Source: Astropecten irregularis
Taxonomy: Eukaryota; Echinodermata; Asteroidea; Paxillosida; Astropectinidae
Direction of reading: 5' to 3'
DNA: 64,000 nt
Assembly: GCA_963971285.1 (NCBI GenBank)
Contig: OZ020244.1
Location: 24,738,001-24,802,000 of the forward strand
Below, piece by piece: positions 35,689 to 49,800 of the stretch (positions within the stretch are counted from its first letter, which is position 1; the number at the start of each line of letters is the position of its first letter). The notes beneath the pieces were generated by a model, which was not told the origin of the DNA, made no database searches, and saw only the letters and a program-made list of their open reading frames with translations. Position numbers and translations under genes: made by a program.

Positions 35689-36019
35689 TTGCGAGTTAAA
35701 TCTGAATAGTATCTGGTACACAGACTTCTTTCATTGCACAAAAACACCCAGTTTGAATTTCCCAGATTAAAGACTCTGTTGCTATAGCATATGAATCAGG
35801 GCAAGCTTTTGCATAGAAAATACCCATCTCTGCAATGGACTGGTTCCTTTGTGCCATTCTTATCCATTATGAACAGTGTATTGGTGCAAAACGTCTGTTA
35901 TTGCCCAAATAATGTGATATATAGCAACAGTGTCTTTAGTCTGGAGAATCCAGGTTTTGATGTTTACTTTAGGGAAAGAATTTCGTGTACCAGACATTGT
36001 ATCAGACATTGAACTCACA
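35689..36019. mobile_element. Diverged fold-back element 3' of ALG9
   Basis: Left arm motifs GTATCTGGTACAC, CAGATTAAAGACTCTGTTGC and the right arm CAACAGTGTCTTTAGTCTG, GTGTACCAGACATTG pair imperfectly over about 130 bases. A single diverged arm recurs at about 53545-53690. Confidence 0.6.
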
Positions 36020-36664
36020 AAAGGCTTATTTGTGCATTTTGTACAATTTTTATAAGCATGCATGAAAATTGTGCAGTACAGAATGAGTTGTTAATTATTA
36101 CATCAATAATGGCCACGTTTCTTTATCATTGGCAACATGTGCAATCTTTCTATTTATACTTGAAATTAAGATGCAGATCTTCTTTTTTCATTCCATGCCT
36201 AGGTAATGTATAACAGGCATGCAACTTGGACATAAAAAAAATGAGGAAACTTCAATCTTTACAATACTTTGTACAGAGTTTTTCACTTTTCAATGGCATA
36301 AGAGTGAAGTGAAAAACGAGGAAATCAGCTCGGATCCGAGGAAAAGTTGCATGCCTGTCTTTACCAACCCCATGTGACACCTCGCCGTTCAGGCTGTTCG
36401 GATATAATCCTAGGAAACAAAATTTGATGAAGAAACAGACTTAAACAAAAACGTAAAATCATTACACAAAATAGCTTAACCCCAACAAATTAACAATGCA
36501 TAATACAACCACAAAATTAAAATATTTCAATGACAAATTAAAACGACTTTTTATCTACTTTTAAGCACCCGGATTTCCAAATTATTTTCTTCTGTGTCAT
36601 CCATGATATTTCTTGAAGCAGGTGGAATTAGTTTTGAGAATACCAATTGTCACAATAGGAGCCA

Positions 36665-36803
36665 GGGGTCGATTTCACTAAATTCATCTTAACTTACTAT
36701 CAATCGTAGGACTTATGATGCATTGCAGCCCTACCTACAATATGATGGGTTATCATATTACGTTAAGTTACAATCGATCATAGGGCTTCGTGAAATCGAC
36801 CCC
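36665..36803. mobile_element. MITE family B, copy 3' of ALG9
   Basis: GGGGTCGATTTCACTAAA ... CTTCGTGAAATCGACCCC with TCAATCGTAGGACTTATGAT inside. Confidence 0.75.
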
Positions 36804-36933
36804 TGATTAGAAAAAGCTCTGACAACAGAGGTTCTCAAAGAAAGCACTGGGATTTACTGTTTTTACTGAAAATATATATGATATGTTAAGTAAAAATCAC
36901 AAACCTTGGTTGTAAGCCACAGCAGTGGTAATC

Positions 36934-37252
36934 AGGGCCCAATTTCATGGAATCCGCGATGACCTATTTTTGTGCTCACGAGCACTACTACGCGTGAAAT
37001 CTATTTCATGGAATCCGAAAGCAAGACTTTCTGCGCTTAATCGGTTAGCAAAGAATTTCTAGGCTAACCTTTGTTAGGCTAACCTTGGTTAGGCTAACGT
37101 GCTGTCATGTTCATTCTGCAGAAAGTCCTTGCTTAGCAAAAAGAGAAAGAAAAATATAAAAGAGTGGATATATCTGTAGGTAAACAAAGTCTGCTATCGT
37201 AGTAAGCGAAGAATGTTTGCTTACGGTAATAGATTCCATGAAATTGGGCCCT
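36934..37252. mobile_element. MITE family C, 319 bp, 3' of ALG9
   Basis: Perfect 21-bp terminal inverted repeats beginning AGGGCCCAATTTCATGG. The interior contains three tandem GTTAGGCTAAC-like units (37060-37100). Confidence 0.75.
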
Positions 37253-37823
37253 GCTCTGCTAGTGGAAGTTCAGGAACCATTGCTAGAATCTCTATTTACT
37301 CGGACTTACCTCTCATTAAGCCAAATATAATTAATCAAAAATGACAGCAACCCTTCAATATCTCATGATAGTCTGTAAACCTCTTCACACTACAGTATAT
37401 ACCATCACAATTTGCAATACCATATGTCAACAACTTTCATCTCACTTGTGTGGTAAGTTTCAACATGTGTTCAAACACTATACATGGGTCCATCACGTGT
37501 AAAATCTCAGAGAGTGTGAAAAGGTCAGACAATTTTACATGGGTCAGACTTGAGTACCGATATTAAAACCTGGAATTTGTTCACAGTGTGAAAAGGCCAT
37601 TTTAGATGACAATATGAACAAAGGTCTGTAATCAAGAATTACATAATTGGCCTCATGAAACAGGGAGATTTAGAACCTGAATTCCTGCACTATTCTTCCT
37701 TGTTTAGAAGCGTACAGGTTCCGGGATTTCAAATTTTACACAATAATTACACATCATGAAATTTCTCGTAGCAAAATACTGGAGTGCAGTGAATGTCTTC
37801 TTTTAAAGCTGGTTGAACTGGGT

Positions 37824-40800
37824 TCATTTCTTTCTGGTTTCTTTTGCCGCTTCTTTTAAATTCAATTTCTTTCTGTTGACAATTTTCCTCCTCTTTGTTT
37901 TTAAAATGACGTAGTCTGCGTACGTGACATATCTGGATGAGATGAATGGGACGAAGAACGCCCTCAATAGCCGATGTGATCTGTGACAAAATCAAACCAG
38001 CATTTATTAGAAAAAAAATCATTACAATGTTGATGAGGCTTTCCATGTGAACATTACAGTGAAACGCCAATATAACGAACACCGCGGGATCAACCAAATT
38101 TGTTCAATGACTTCCAGCTGCCAGCGGTCATTTTTATAAAGCCTCAAAGTCTGAGTGCTGTTTTGTGACCTTTACCAATCAGCCTGAGAATGGTCTAAAT
38201 TCGCTACCTTTGGGTGTCCAGGTATGGCATGCTGGCCACTACTTCCCAGTCATCGTCCATTGTTGAGTATCGAGGTTCACGAACGGTCTGCTGTGGTAGG
38301 TCCAAATCAACCAGGTAATGGCACTTGGAGATATCAATCTGAGTACAAAATTAAATGGATGGGCTACGGTCAGCAAGGGCCCATGCTCCGCTTGGAATCA
38401 AAATGGCAGCTCAATAGGTAAAATTAAATAGGACCCACCATTTTGATTCCACCTTATGGAGACCCTTCATAGTTCATACCACAGGGCTAGCTTGCACCGG
38501 CATGGTTTGGCATAAGCATTTGAGCACAACCAATGTACTAGCCAATGGCAACCAATTACTAGCTCATGGCAACCAATGTACTAGCCAGAGCTCCATGATG
38601 GCATCCAGACGTAGTGTACAGCGTACAGCACGCAGTAACTCACTTCGAACCAAGCAGATATGCATTTATCTACATGTATATCAATACCACGTACAAGAAC
38701 GACAACTTGTGGTAGGATGAAAGTAGTCGACTATGAATTGTTACTACGGATTAACTGTTGCATCACTAGTTTGCCACGGACTTGGAGTGTGAAATGAATG
38801 CATCAGAAATGCACTGTGGGACTGATGGTACAAATAATAATATAATAAACATAATACCGTTGAAATATTTCTGCCTGAAATGCTGTTTTTATCCAGAAAA
38901 GATTCAAACCAATTGACCCAAACCGATTTTGATCTTTGGAAGATCAAAACTCCTGTGAAAAGCTTTCAAAATACTGTGGTCGTTTTTCACTGTTTTCTCA
39001 AAAAGTGGGCACCATACTGTTACTGTATTTCTTTGACAAAAATGAAAGTATGATATACCTTTAAAGTTGAGTGAGAACCACTAAATATAAACAAATGCAG
39101 CCCACCAAACAAAGTTGGACTGGGTTCATGCAAGCAGGACATTGGTCATGTTGGTATCAAGGAGAGATTGTCTAATGATTGATCCATAAGCAGTGTGTGA
39201 ACTTGCTCCCAGTCTGTATTTCACAAAGGCCAACATAATGAAGTTCAAGGTATGCTCACGTACATATCTTGAAGGCTCTTCCAGGTTGAACTCATTCATG
39301 TCGGTCGGTATAACTTTGGTTGCATCCGCTCCCGAGGCATATGGCTTTGGTAGCTGACCTCTGAACTCAGATGAGATGAACTGTAAACTCCAGCTACAGA
39401 AAGCACCATATACAAAAATGAATCCATCTGAATTCCGGCATGTTTTGAAATAGTATCATTTTCTCTCAGATTGATGGAGATTCAGACAAGGGGCCTTTCT
39501 CAAAGCTCAGCTCCAACTCAGGCATGGTGTCTCCACAAGTCTAATTCTAGTCTCTCCACCATGCAAACATTGTAAGTGTGGTGATATTTTGATATTCTGG
39601 GCAGAACTTAATGCCATGTGCAACCCTAAACATGCTAAACATTGCCCTGAAAAACCGCCCTCAACAGGCCTAAAATATGGCCATTCAGAATTAGTAACGT
39701 ACTTATCTGGTAAGAAGAAGCTATTTGGAAAGCGATACCACTCCTTGCCCACACAGACATGAACCTGTCTGTCTGGAGGTAGAGTGTGAATCTCTTTATT
39801 GTCTGCTATATTGCCTAGGAGAGGGTACACATCCAGAGGGGTGTGGTAACCTGTCAGGGAGGACAGACAAAAATGAATAACACGATCAAACTTTACAAAA
39901 TAATTTTACAATGCTTGGAGTTAGGTGGGCATGATGCATTTCGATCCTAGCAGGATCTTGCCTACCCCACCCCCCTCTTTCACTGACCACACTTGCCTAC
40001 TCCACACTTCCCCCTCTTTTGTCCTGATCCTCTCATTCATTTATGTGTATCATTATTACTTGCACATTCTTGTACTCTTGTCATTTAGCCTTCAATAAAG
40101 ATCTTTGCTAGGATCGAAACGCGTCAGGCCCTCCTAACTCCAAGCATTTTATAAATTTCACATCATTATTTTGGCTGATGAGCAGTTTGCAGCAGTTTAT
40201 TAATTGTACTGAAAATAATTTTCAACTCTTGGCTCTTGACAAATGCTTCAAAAACAAAGGTCAGTGCAGCATCAATACAATTTCAAACCAGTTGAAGAGC
40301 ATCATGTTATAGCTGCAAGAATGAATCATGAATACTGGAATTCAAGCCAAGGCTTTAATGGGAGACTTTTGGAGAGTCGGTCTTGAGTCAACAGTGCACG
40401 TGCACGCACGCGCAATACAACACGCGCATGCTCACAATTGTGCAAGCATGGTTTGCGCGTGCGCTGTTGACTCAAGACAGACTCTCCAAAAGTCTCCCAT
40501 TGTGATCAATTGGTAGTTGGCCTTACCGAAGAAGAGTGCAGCCGACCTGGAAAGTGACAGGACTGAACAGAGAATAGCGACGGTAGTAGCAAGCCAGTTG
40601 GAGGACCAGGTGTAATGCTGCGGTTTGTAAGGCGTGAAGAGGCGATGGTACAACTTCTGCTGGCACACAAGTGCATGAAACGAGAGTAAAACAAATGGAA
40701 ATCCTCAATTTGCATCCACTTACATGCATAACTCACAGAGGGAGGCTGCTGCCTAGAGTCCTTTTATAGGAAGAGTACCAGAGTAGTTGTTATATCATTG

Positions 40801-43800
40801 TCCTGTTTTCTTAAATCACATTTGCAGACCCAAAAAAGTACAGAGGCAAACACAGAAGGAAAGTTCAAACTTGCTCTGTCTCCTTCAGTCAAGGCCGAAA
40901 CAAGGCTTTTGTTGCCCAATGAGCATGTGCAAATAGGTGATTGCTAGAATAAAACAGACTAGGCATGTGCAATAAAGCTATTCTGCGCCTATACAACAGC
41001 AGGGGTATCTTCATGGTTTGGACTATCAACATGGATGCTCATTATGCATACAATTGAACGTACAGAATTGTCTGCCAATCTCTATGTACGCTGATGCATA
41101 TAACTGGGCACACTGTTCCAGCTTTGGGACCCGTCATGTTCCAAAACTGGGACATGATGAGACGGCCTGACATCAGTAAAACACAACCATTTCACTGCCT
41201 GCCATCTTCCAGGTCAATTATACACTTGCAGGCAACTATCAGCCAATGACTGGTCTTTCTTTTACTAAAGGGAGAGAAACATTATTACAGGTAAGGCCCA
41301 GCCACTGAAAACCCAGGCTTGGCCTGGGTTTTGGTGTGGCCTGGGCTTTCAGGCTTCAATATATAATCCCCAGCCTTGTACATGTACTATCACCTTCAAG
41401 CTCCTGCTGTGTCCTGGATCATAGTTGGCACAAACCTGATAGACAGATTGAGTCCATATAGCTCACGGAAAGCATCCAGAAGCCAGGTTTGATTGAGTTT
41501 TTAATACACTTTTTAGTTGTATTGAAGTTCAGGGCTGATAAGAGGAGGATTTTGAGGCCTGAAGGCATGGGCCTGGCCAGGCTTTTTAATTGCTCGGCAC
41601 GACCAGTATTTAAGTTTCTCTCCCAGAGCAAATGCTCTTGATCAATTGGGATAAGTTTGGAAGAGTAAAACCAATGCACTGTACCTGTATGGAGGACATT
41701 GTTATCCCACCAGCCAACGTGAAGAAAGGGTAGATAGGAAACAAAAATCTCTCCTCCTAGAAATAAAGAACAACAAAATAGAAAAAAAGGTATATAAATG
41801 TTCTATAGCATACAGAAACCATGGGAAGGTCATGTGTTAAATGAGTGTTGTGCGTTACCTTATGTGCTTGGCCGAAAAAGACTAGAATCCACAGGTACAT
41901 TGGCATGAGTGTCAGCCAATGGGGGATTGGCTCCGAGCTGGCTAGTGGCTGACCCTTCACGTACCAGTTCACTGCAAACTGAAAAACATATATAATCACA
42001 TGTCATTGAGGTTAGTTTTATTCCTGCCGAGGTGGCATTTAACTTAATACAAAAACTTAGGCCGTGTCCCAATTGTATGGCTGTGGCCGCAGCTGTTTTT
42101 GGTAGCGCGGCCATTTTGTTGTCGCGTCTCAAATGTCTGGCTTCGACAGCAGCTGCGGCTGTGACGTCACAAATATCAAGCCACAAAGGAAGGTGACTTT
42201 GTTGTGGCCGGGCCGACCTCAGCGTACGTATGCTTGGAAACATGGATTTAAATCGTCTATTGAGGGCGCACCTACGCGGCCAAAAGGCGCGTCCTAATTC
42301 TACTGGCTGATGAATCCAGTTCAAAGACGCAGTTGCAGCCACGGCTGTAGTCAGCGGCCACAGCCAGAGATTTGGGACAAAGCCTTAGTTGCAACTTGAG
42401 GCCCAAGGGCCCAATGTTTAAACAGGAGCTTACCAGAGTAAAATGATATTCATGCAGAGCAAAAATCAGCCTGACGACGTACCAGCCAGATGAAATATGC
42501 ATTACATTTAATTTTGACTGGTAACTGTTTGCTAAAGCTAGGTAAATGCTGAACAAACCTGCGTTCTTTATGAAATTGCCTCAAAATCATATTTTTTTCA
42601 AAATTCAATGAATACCTGATGAGAAGTTGTCGGACAGATGTCAATAGCTGCCATACATCTAATACTCACTGAAAAGGGAAGGGCCACCAGCGCCATCAAA
42701 AAGGCAACATTGAAATTCAGGAATCCATTAATGAAGTAGAAACTGAATGGCTCCACGCCTACAAACAGAGGAAAAAGATTGAACAGATATAAAAAGCATA
42801 TGCTGAAAAACTTCATCGTTCATAGCCTGGACCAAGGTGTGCAGCTGTTCCCGGCAAGCAAGCGACGCCCTCCGTGTACACAACATGCGATAATGCTTAC
42901 TTGCACAGTGCACACACGCACACGGCACACACATACAGTGTGCAGAGTCTATCCGGAACACAGCCTTGACGCAAGCGCGATTATCTCAAATTGATAATTA
43001 TATCCGCTATGCTAACTCCTCTCATTGGACAACAGCTGTCAAGAAAAATGATATTTATAACGACTGCACGATCTTACTCGCTGCTTGGAAAATCATAGCT
43101 TTTCCTAGCCCAGTCGGCAAATTTACAAAGACATGGCGTGTCCTTCAAGAAAGTACCGAAGGGCAGTCCAGTGCTCAGGATGCATGATCCTCAATTTGTA
43201 ACTTTTCAGCGAAAGAGTTTAGACTTTAATTTACTTCTGATAAAAACGTACAAGTCGAGTTGAGTCGAGATGGCTAGACACAGGGTGCATTCGTTTAGCT
43301 CCCCCGGGTCAGCCCTTTCTGGGAATGGTCGTGTTTTACTGCACAAAACAAGCGAGAGAATGGGGGACGAGGTTGACTGGTGTCGACCTGGGGGAGCTAT
43401 AAAACGAATGCACCCTATGACACCCTGCTCACCGTACAAGTTAGCCCCGTGGTCTGTGAAAACGTTGTACATTACGATGTTCAGAGGTGCAATCACCACC
43501 TTGCCAAACATTTGAGAATCAATCCACACCAGAGGAACCTGAAAAATACAATAGTGAGAAATTATAACTCCATTTAGAATATGACTGTGCATGAATCATT
43601 CGGCTATGGCTTCAATATACATTAGCCTATGGAGGTCACTGTAATCATATGGGTATAAGAAATGGAGGCTCAGAATCTGGCACAGGCTCAGACTCAGGCT
43701 CCGTCATCTATATGCTGAAAACATAGGTTGTGGTTTTCTGAAGCTGAAGCTCTGTTGTCTTTTTCAAACCAGAGAAATCTACTTCTAAACTGCAGCTAAA

Positions 43801-46800
43801 AACATCAATATTGATACCCTTTATTTAAGATTGGATTGACAAAATGAAGCTGGAGCCTGAGCCTGAGCCTCAATTTCAAAAAGACCCTAGTAAAGAAATC
43901 TTGAAACCTTAGAAACTCACCAACACACAGCCAAGAGCCAGCAAACACCACCTGATGAACGTGGCCGCTTTCTTCTCTCGGATGACAATGTCAATAGCAA
44001 TGGGAACTCTGCAGTAATCAGATGATCAGTAATTAGCACCTTTAAGATATGCTTCAAGTCTTGAAGGTTTAGATCTTCAAATGGCTGTTAGAACACCAAG
44101 CAATGGACCAGTCTAGTGTACGCCGAAACTAACAGAGGAAATCTTAATATTCTATCTAATTTGTTTCATTCTTTTTTGACTCACTTTTTGACTCGCCCTG
44201 TATACCGGTAGTAGACTACTATACAGGGCGAGTCAAAAAGTGCGTCAAAAAAGAATGAAACAAATTGGTCGTTCCTAAGAGGAGTTATGTCTACTTGAAT
44301 AAAGGTACATGTACTCATTTTGTAAGCTGTTCATAAAATACTTAACAAAACAAATGTAATGTAAGCATTTTAGCTGAGTACGTACGTAACCCTTTGCTAC
44401 TTAGATTCAGTCAAGCATTAATTGCATGGACAGCTTGCAAAATTAGTAGCCGAAACTCCTATTGGGAATGATCAATTTGTATAACAAGTAGGAGAGAGTG
44501 TTTGTGAAATATTTGGTTTACTGAACTTTTCAGTGCTATTTATTTCTTTTGAAAAACATTGATCACCAATCCCGGTCAACTTCTAGTTTATTCACCCTGT
44601 AGGACCAATTTGATTTATTTGGTATCAGGTTATGAATGCAACTGGGATGTAGACTGTTTCATTTTTGGGCATAGAAAGCACGATGGTCACAGCTGAGATC
44701 AGTGAAATGTCATGAATGTGTTTCTGGTAATGACCACCAAAATGTTACCAGAGTGTTACTTTCTGTTAGGAAGGATGCTAGGAGTACATCTCCTGACTGA
44801 CTCACCCTAAGGCTCCTGCAAATGGCCATCCAACAAAGGCACTGATAGCCGTTCCCACGATGGCCACCTGAAAGAAGAAGGGAAAGAAAATATGCATGAT
44901 GTTCACTTAATAGTGGCTGTTTTCTTTACGAACGAGATCAGTGATCCTGCTGCTCCAGATCCCATCTAATTAGTGTATCCTGCATGGAATGTGGATCTGC
45001 AAGATCACTGATCGCATGCATGAAACAAACAGGCCCTTAACAGCAATTGTCATGTCTGGTTCCTAGACCCTACTTCTGCCCTGATCAAAGCATCACTTCA
45101 GGCTTCAATTTCATTTCTGTACATAAAGTCACAAAGCTAAAAACACAGGTTTGTGGTTTCCAATTGAGGCTGGCGCCCTGGAGCCAATTTCATGGCTCTG
45201 CTAACCTGAATCTGCTTACCCAAATCCATCACTTAACGGAAAATTGCTACGCAGAGTAGGAAATTCTGAGAAACCATGTGTGTAAACTACAAACAAAATA
45301 ACAAAGTAGAACCAACAGATCCGTATCCTTTTTGAGTGATCCCCTATGTATGTACTGTTTTTCAGGTTGCAGCATTGCTAATGTAGCACATATCTTCAAT
45401 GATCCTTCGGAAATAGCGGTATGTTAGTGGTTTCATGGCTTCATGACTGCCAAACGAACAAAGATAATTGACTATCAGGGACACCACCAACGTAGGGCTG
45501 GGTATCTCACTTGGTATAAAGAGCGCCATGCTGGTAAATTGTTCCGGAGGTCGCTGGTTCAAATCCCCCTCCAGTCAATTTTTCTTTGTTCACTTTTCAA
45601 TGAATTGAATTCACGAGTCAGTTTCCCTTGTGATTATTTGATGAAAAGCAGAACCAAGATTCTCATGCTGTGATTTCCAATATCAAAACTCTCTATCAGA
45701 TTACTAAAATATTGGTGATATGAAAATAAAATGCAAAACATCTGAAACAGAAAGACACTTACCGGATAGTTGCCTAGATACCAGCCGGCCATGGATACCA
45801 TCGTCATGTACATGGAGAAACTACTAGGTAGAAATGCTAAGCAGGAACAACAAAAAATAAACCAACTCTAAAAATAATTTATCCAAATACCCATTTATCT
45901 GGCCCAAACAAACCCCAGTATTGCAAGATTTGGAAGTGCCTGGGGTCAATTTCACTAAACTCATCGTAACTTACTATCACTTGTAGGACTTATGATGCAT
46001 TGCAGCCCTTCGTAGTATACAATGGGTTATCCTTCATAACTCATGTTACGATCAATCGTATGGCTTTGTGAAATCGACCCCTGGGAATGTACTACTGTAT
46101 TATATGATGATTTTTAATACCAACACTGAACTGGATACACATGTTAAACTCCAGCCTAGTCAACAACATGTAAGTATTAAGGCTGTGTCCAAAATCAGTT
46201 GTCTAGAGCTAGGTCTAGGTCTGGGCCCATTGAAAATGCATTGGAACACGGTGACTACAGATGCAGCCGCAGCTCTAGAAGTCCGTTTCAGACACGGCCT
46301 AAGTACATATAAGTATTCCAGGGAACAATGACTGCAAGACCAAAACAACAAAGCAGAAGTGTCATAGAAACAGTGGCTTGAACATGCATTGAAAACACCT
46401 AGCCTAAGTACAAATCTAAGCCTAATGCAGACGAGAACTGATTCTGACCCTCAAAATGATGCTATGATGTCATTAAGGGGTCTAAAGGGACTTGGTGGCC
46501 AGAAATGATCCAAGTACATATAATGCACAACACAAGATACAGGACACTAATTGCACAGCATTTGCTTTGGCAAGATTCCCAACCAAGATGCCAAAAGGAG
46601 TTACCAAGAGGTAAAAGCAAAATCACAACATAAAACTGTTAAAGATGATTTAAGCCTTCGAGAAAGAACCTGGTAGGATCGAAACGTCAGGCCCTCCTAA
46701 TTCCAAGCATGTTTACAGATAGATGAAACAGTTATTTTACTTATTACAAAAATGCTTAAATCTTTACCTGTGCTAGATATGAACATTCCTGTACTGAACA

Positions 46801-49800
46801 GTGAGAAGCATAGCATTAGCCTTCCAACGCTGGCTCCAAAATTCTTGCATACACCCCTTTGATAATGAGAAACAGAATAATGTTTTATAAACAGCAATGC
46901 AATTCACATCATTCAAAAAGTCTGTACTAAAGATAATAAAACTTGGAATGCCATGATATAAGTTGAGGTGAGAATCTGGGCACAAATTAAACATCTTGTC
47001 AGCTATGCAAATTATAATTGCCTTTCACTGACATAATTTGCATATTTCAATCTTCCCGAAGAAAAAATCATTAACATTCACCCTGCCAGCTGCTTTCGAT
47101 TAGAAATTTACAAAAAGACGTATTGTAACTATTTTTTGTTATTTTGACGTATTTGATAACCGCTATTTAAAAATGGATTCACGAAATGGAGCCGGAGCCG
47201 GAGCCGGAGCCTCAGTTTCATAAACCCCTCGTAATGGGAGCTGTGTAGCAAGACATGAAAGTTCAAGCAAATTTTTACACTGAACAAATGCCAACACTTT
47301 TGGTTTCATATTTCTTATGCGAGAGGTCTAATTTGATGATAGGCCTACTTTGTGTATAATTTCTTACCTGTAGAAATAAAACTCACACAAGGAACAGCAT
47401 AAACCCAGCAGGCATCGAGTGAAATAGAACACCAAGATCTGCAAAATAATGATCAATGAGTGACTGCAGTAGCCTATGTGATACTGGAGTCTACTAAACC
47501 CACAGAACAATATACTAGCTTGCTACAATAGACCTATAGCTTGACCAATGTTTACATGCCATCATGTGACCTATAGTGGGTATTTTTTCGTCTCATTTGG
47601 CACAGAGCACCGATGGCAACGTGCAAAGAAGAATGTGTATCATTTAGTATTCTTAGCTTATTTTCACTGCTGTTCTGCACCAAATGAGATGAAAAGATAC
47701 CCACTATATAAAGTCACGTAATGGCATGTAAACATTGGTTGTGTAATTGGGGACTATTTGCTTAATGCACGGGATCCCCAAATTGCAGATCCACGTCCCA
47801 TGCAGGATATGCTAAAATGGGATCCAGATCAGCAAAATGATCATGCACAAGATCACAGCTGTGATCTTGTGCATGAAACAAACAGGCCCTTGGTGTATTG
47901 GTATTAAGACATCTGTATTAGTATAACGCAGGAGGTCATGGGTTCAAATCCCAACCAAGTCAGCACATGAATTTTAGTATAGAGTAATGACCAATACATC
48001 TGGGGCCAATTTCACGGCCCTGCTTAGCACAAATATTTGCTAATAAATTTGCAAAATTTCTGTCTTAATAAAATCAAGATTAACAACAAAATTTCCATGT
48101 GTTGTGTATCACTTTTGATTGTTCTTTGGCTGTTGTTCGCTGACCATGAATACCAAATGGAAATTTTAATGGTGGTTTGGGGGCATAGGTGGCAAGTGCG
48201 TTAGGCACTCGCCTCTCACCAATGTGGCCCGGGTTCGATTCCGGCCTGGGTCATATGCGAGTAGAGTTGTACGTTGGTTCTCTCCTTAGTCCTATGCTAC
48301 AAGGGTTTTTCTCCGGGTTCTCCGGTTTTCCTCCCTCCACAAAAATCAAACACTTTTGATCTCAGGCTGTACTCCATGATCACATATGGGTTGGTGTGGC
48401 TGGCAGCCAAGGGCGCCCATGAAAGCCTGCTACTCGATCACGTTGAAGTCGCATCCTTTGCAATTCAGCACCCCAGCTGTGAGTAAGGATGATTAGCCTC
48501 CCAAATTATTTTCATTATTGCTTAAAGTTAGGAGGGCCTGACGCGTTTCGATCATAACAGGATCTTTCTATTATTATTATTATTATTATTATTATTTATT
48601 GAACAATTTATTGAACAAGACATTTTTGTGCTAAGCAATTTTTTGTGCTTAGTATCTCCATGAAATTGGCCCCTGGATGAGGGACACTTTATTAGATGCA
48701 ATGGGACATCAATAAAAGAAACCTTGTATTGTAACAGAAAGACAAATCCTGATACCAACCTTGTTAGAAGCTAGTAGGTAAGCATGCAGCCTGCCTGGTA
48801 ATGCATGTATGAGTAGATATGCATAGGAACGCAGTGCATATGCTGGGGAATACTCCCAAGTCTGGAATCCTTCTCCATAGATCAGATAATGGGTCTTTGT
48901 ACAGACAAAGATGTAATACAACAATAAATATCAGGTACCATGTTCAGATGGATCGGATCTAACAAAATGGGTCTTTAAGGTACAGCACAGGATTCCTAAC
49001 ATACCCAAAGAAAAATGTTCACAGATTAATGTATAACTTTTAGGATATAAAGATGGTACTGGTAGAAACATACCGTTAGAATATTTCTGCCTGAAATGGT
49101 GTATTTAAAGAGAAATTTGTAAAATACATTGTAAAAACCGAAAACAGTTTTGATCTTGGGGTAAGATCAAAACCATTCTTTATGTTTTGCAAGAAATATT
49201 GAGTCGGGTTTTCCCTATTTTCATATGACACAGATGTCCGATTGAGCTCAAATGTTCACAGGTTTATCATTTCATGCACATGTTGGATAAAAAAAAGTAT
49301 GAGTGCTGCTCACAGATTGAACAAAAATAAATAAATTAAATAACTTATTCACCAAATAACCACAAATGAAACTGACTGGATTAATTTTAAGTTGAGCAGG
49401 ATTTTGACTTGTGACCACTAGAATAATGTACTGGTACTCTTTTTACCAGCTGAGCTGAGCTAACCAACCCTATGTTGGCAGTGTCCCAAATTGTTCAATT
49501 ATCTTTGTTCGTATGCCAGTCAGAAAACATAAAACCACTCACACACTGCTATTGGCTACCTCAAGGATCATTTAAGATACACGGAGCATGATTAGCAATG
49601 CTTCAAACCTTTGAGAGTGGACTAGGGAATACAGGTTCGAATCCCACTCCAGTCAATTGGTCTTTGTTCACTTTAATTCAATGAATAACTGAATGAAATG
49701 GAGTAGTTTACTTACAGGTTCCCAGTAGTTGAAGGTCTCATCACAGTCCGATATGTTGCTGAGCAGAGCGGCACAGAAGCGAGCTGAGATGAGAATCTTG

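Larger units (their letters stand above)
34470..36660. other. Spacer or ALG9 3' UTR
   Basis: AT-rich; a minus-strand AATAAA at 34894-34899 is one candidate ALG9 poly(A) signal. It also holds the TA microsatellite and the fold-back element at 35689. Confidence 0.4.

Noticed and set aside
48190-48255. tRNA gene on the + strand
   Set aside because: Good B box, but no acceptor stem and a SINE body follows.
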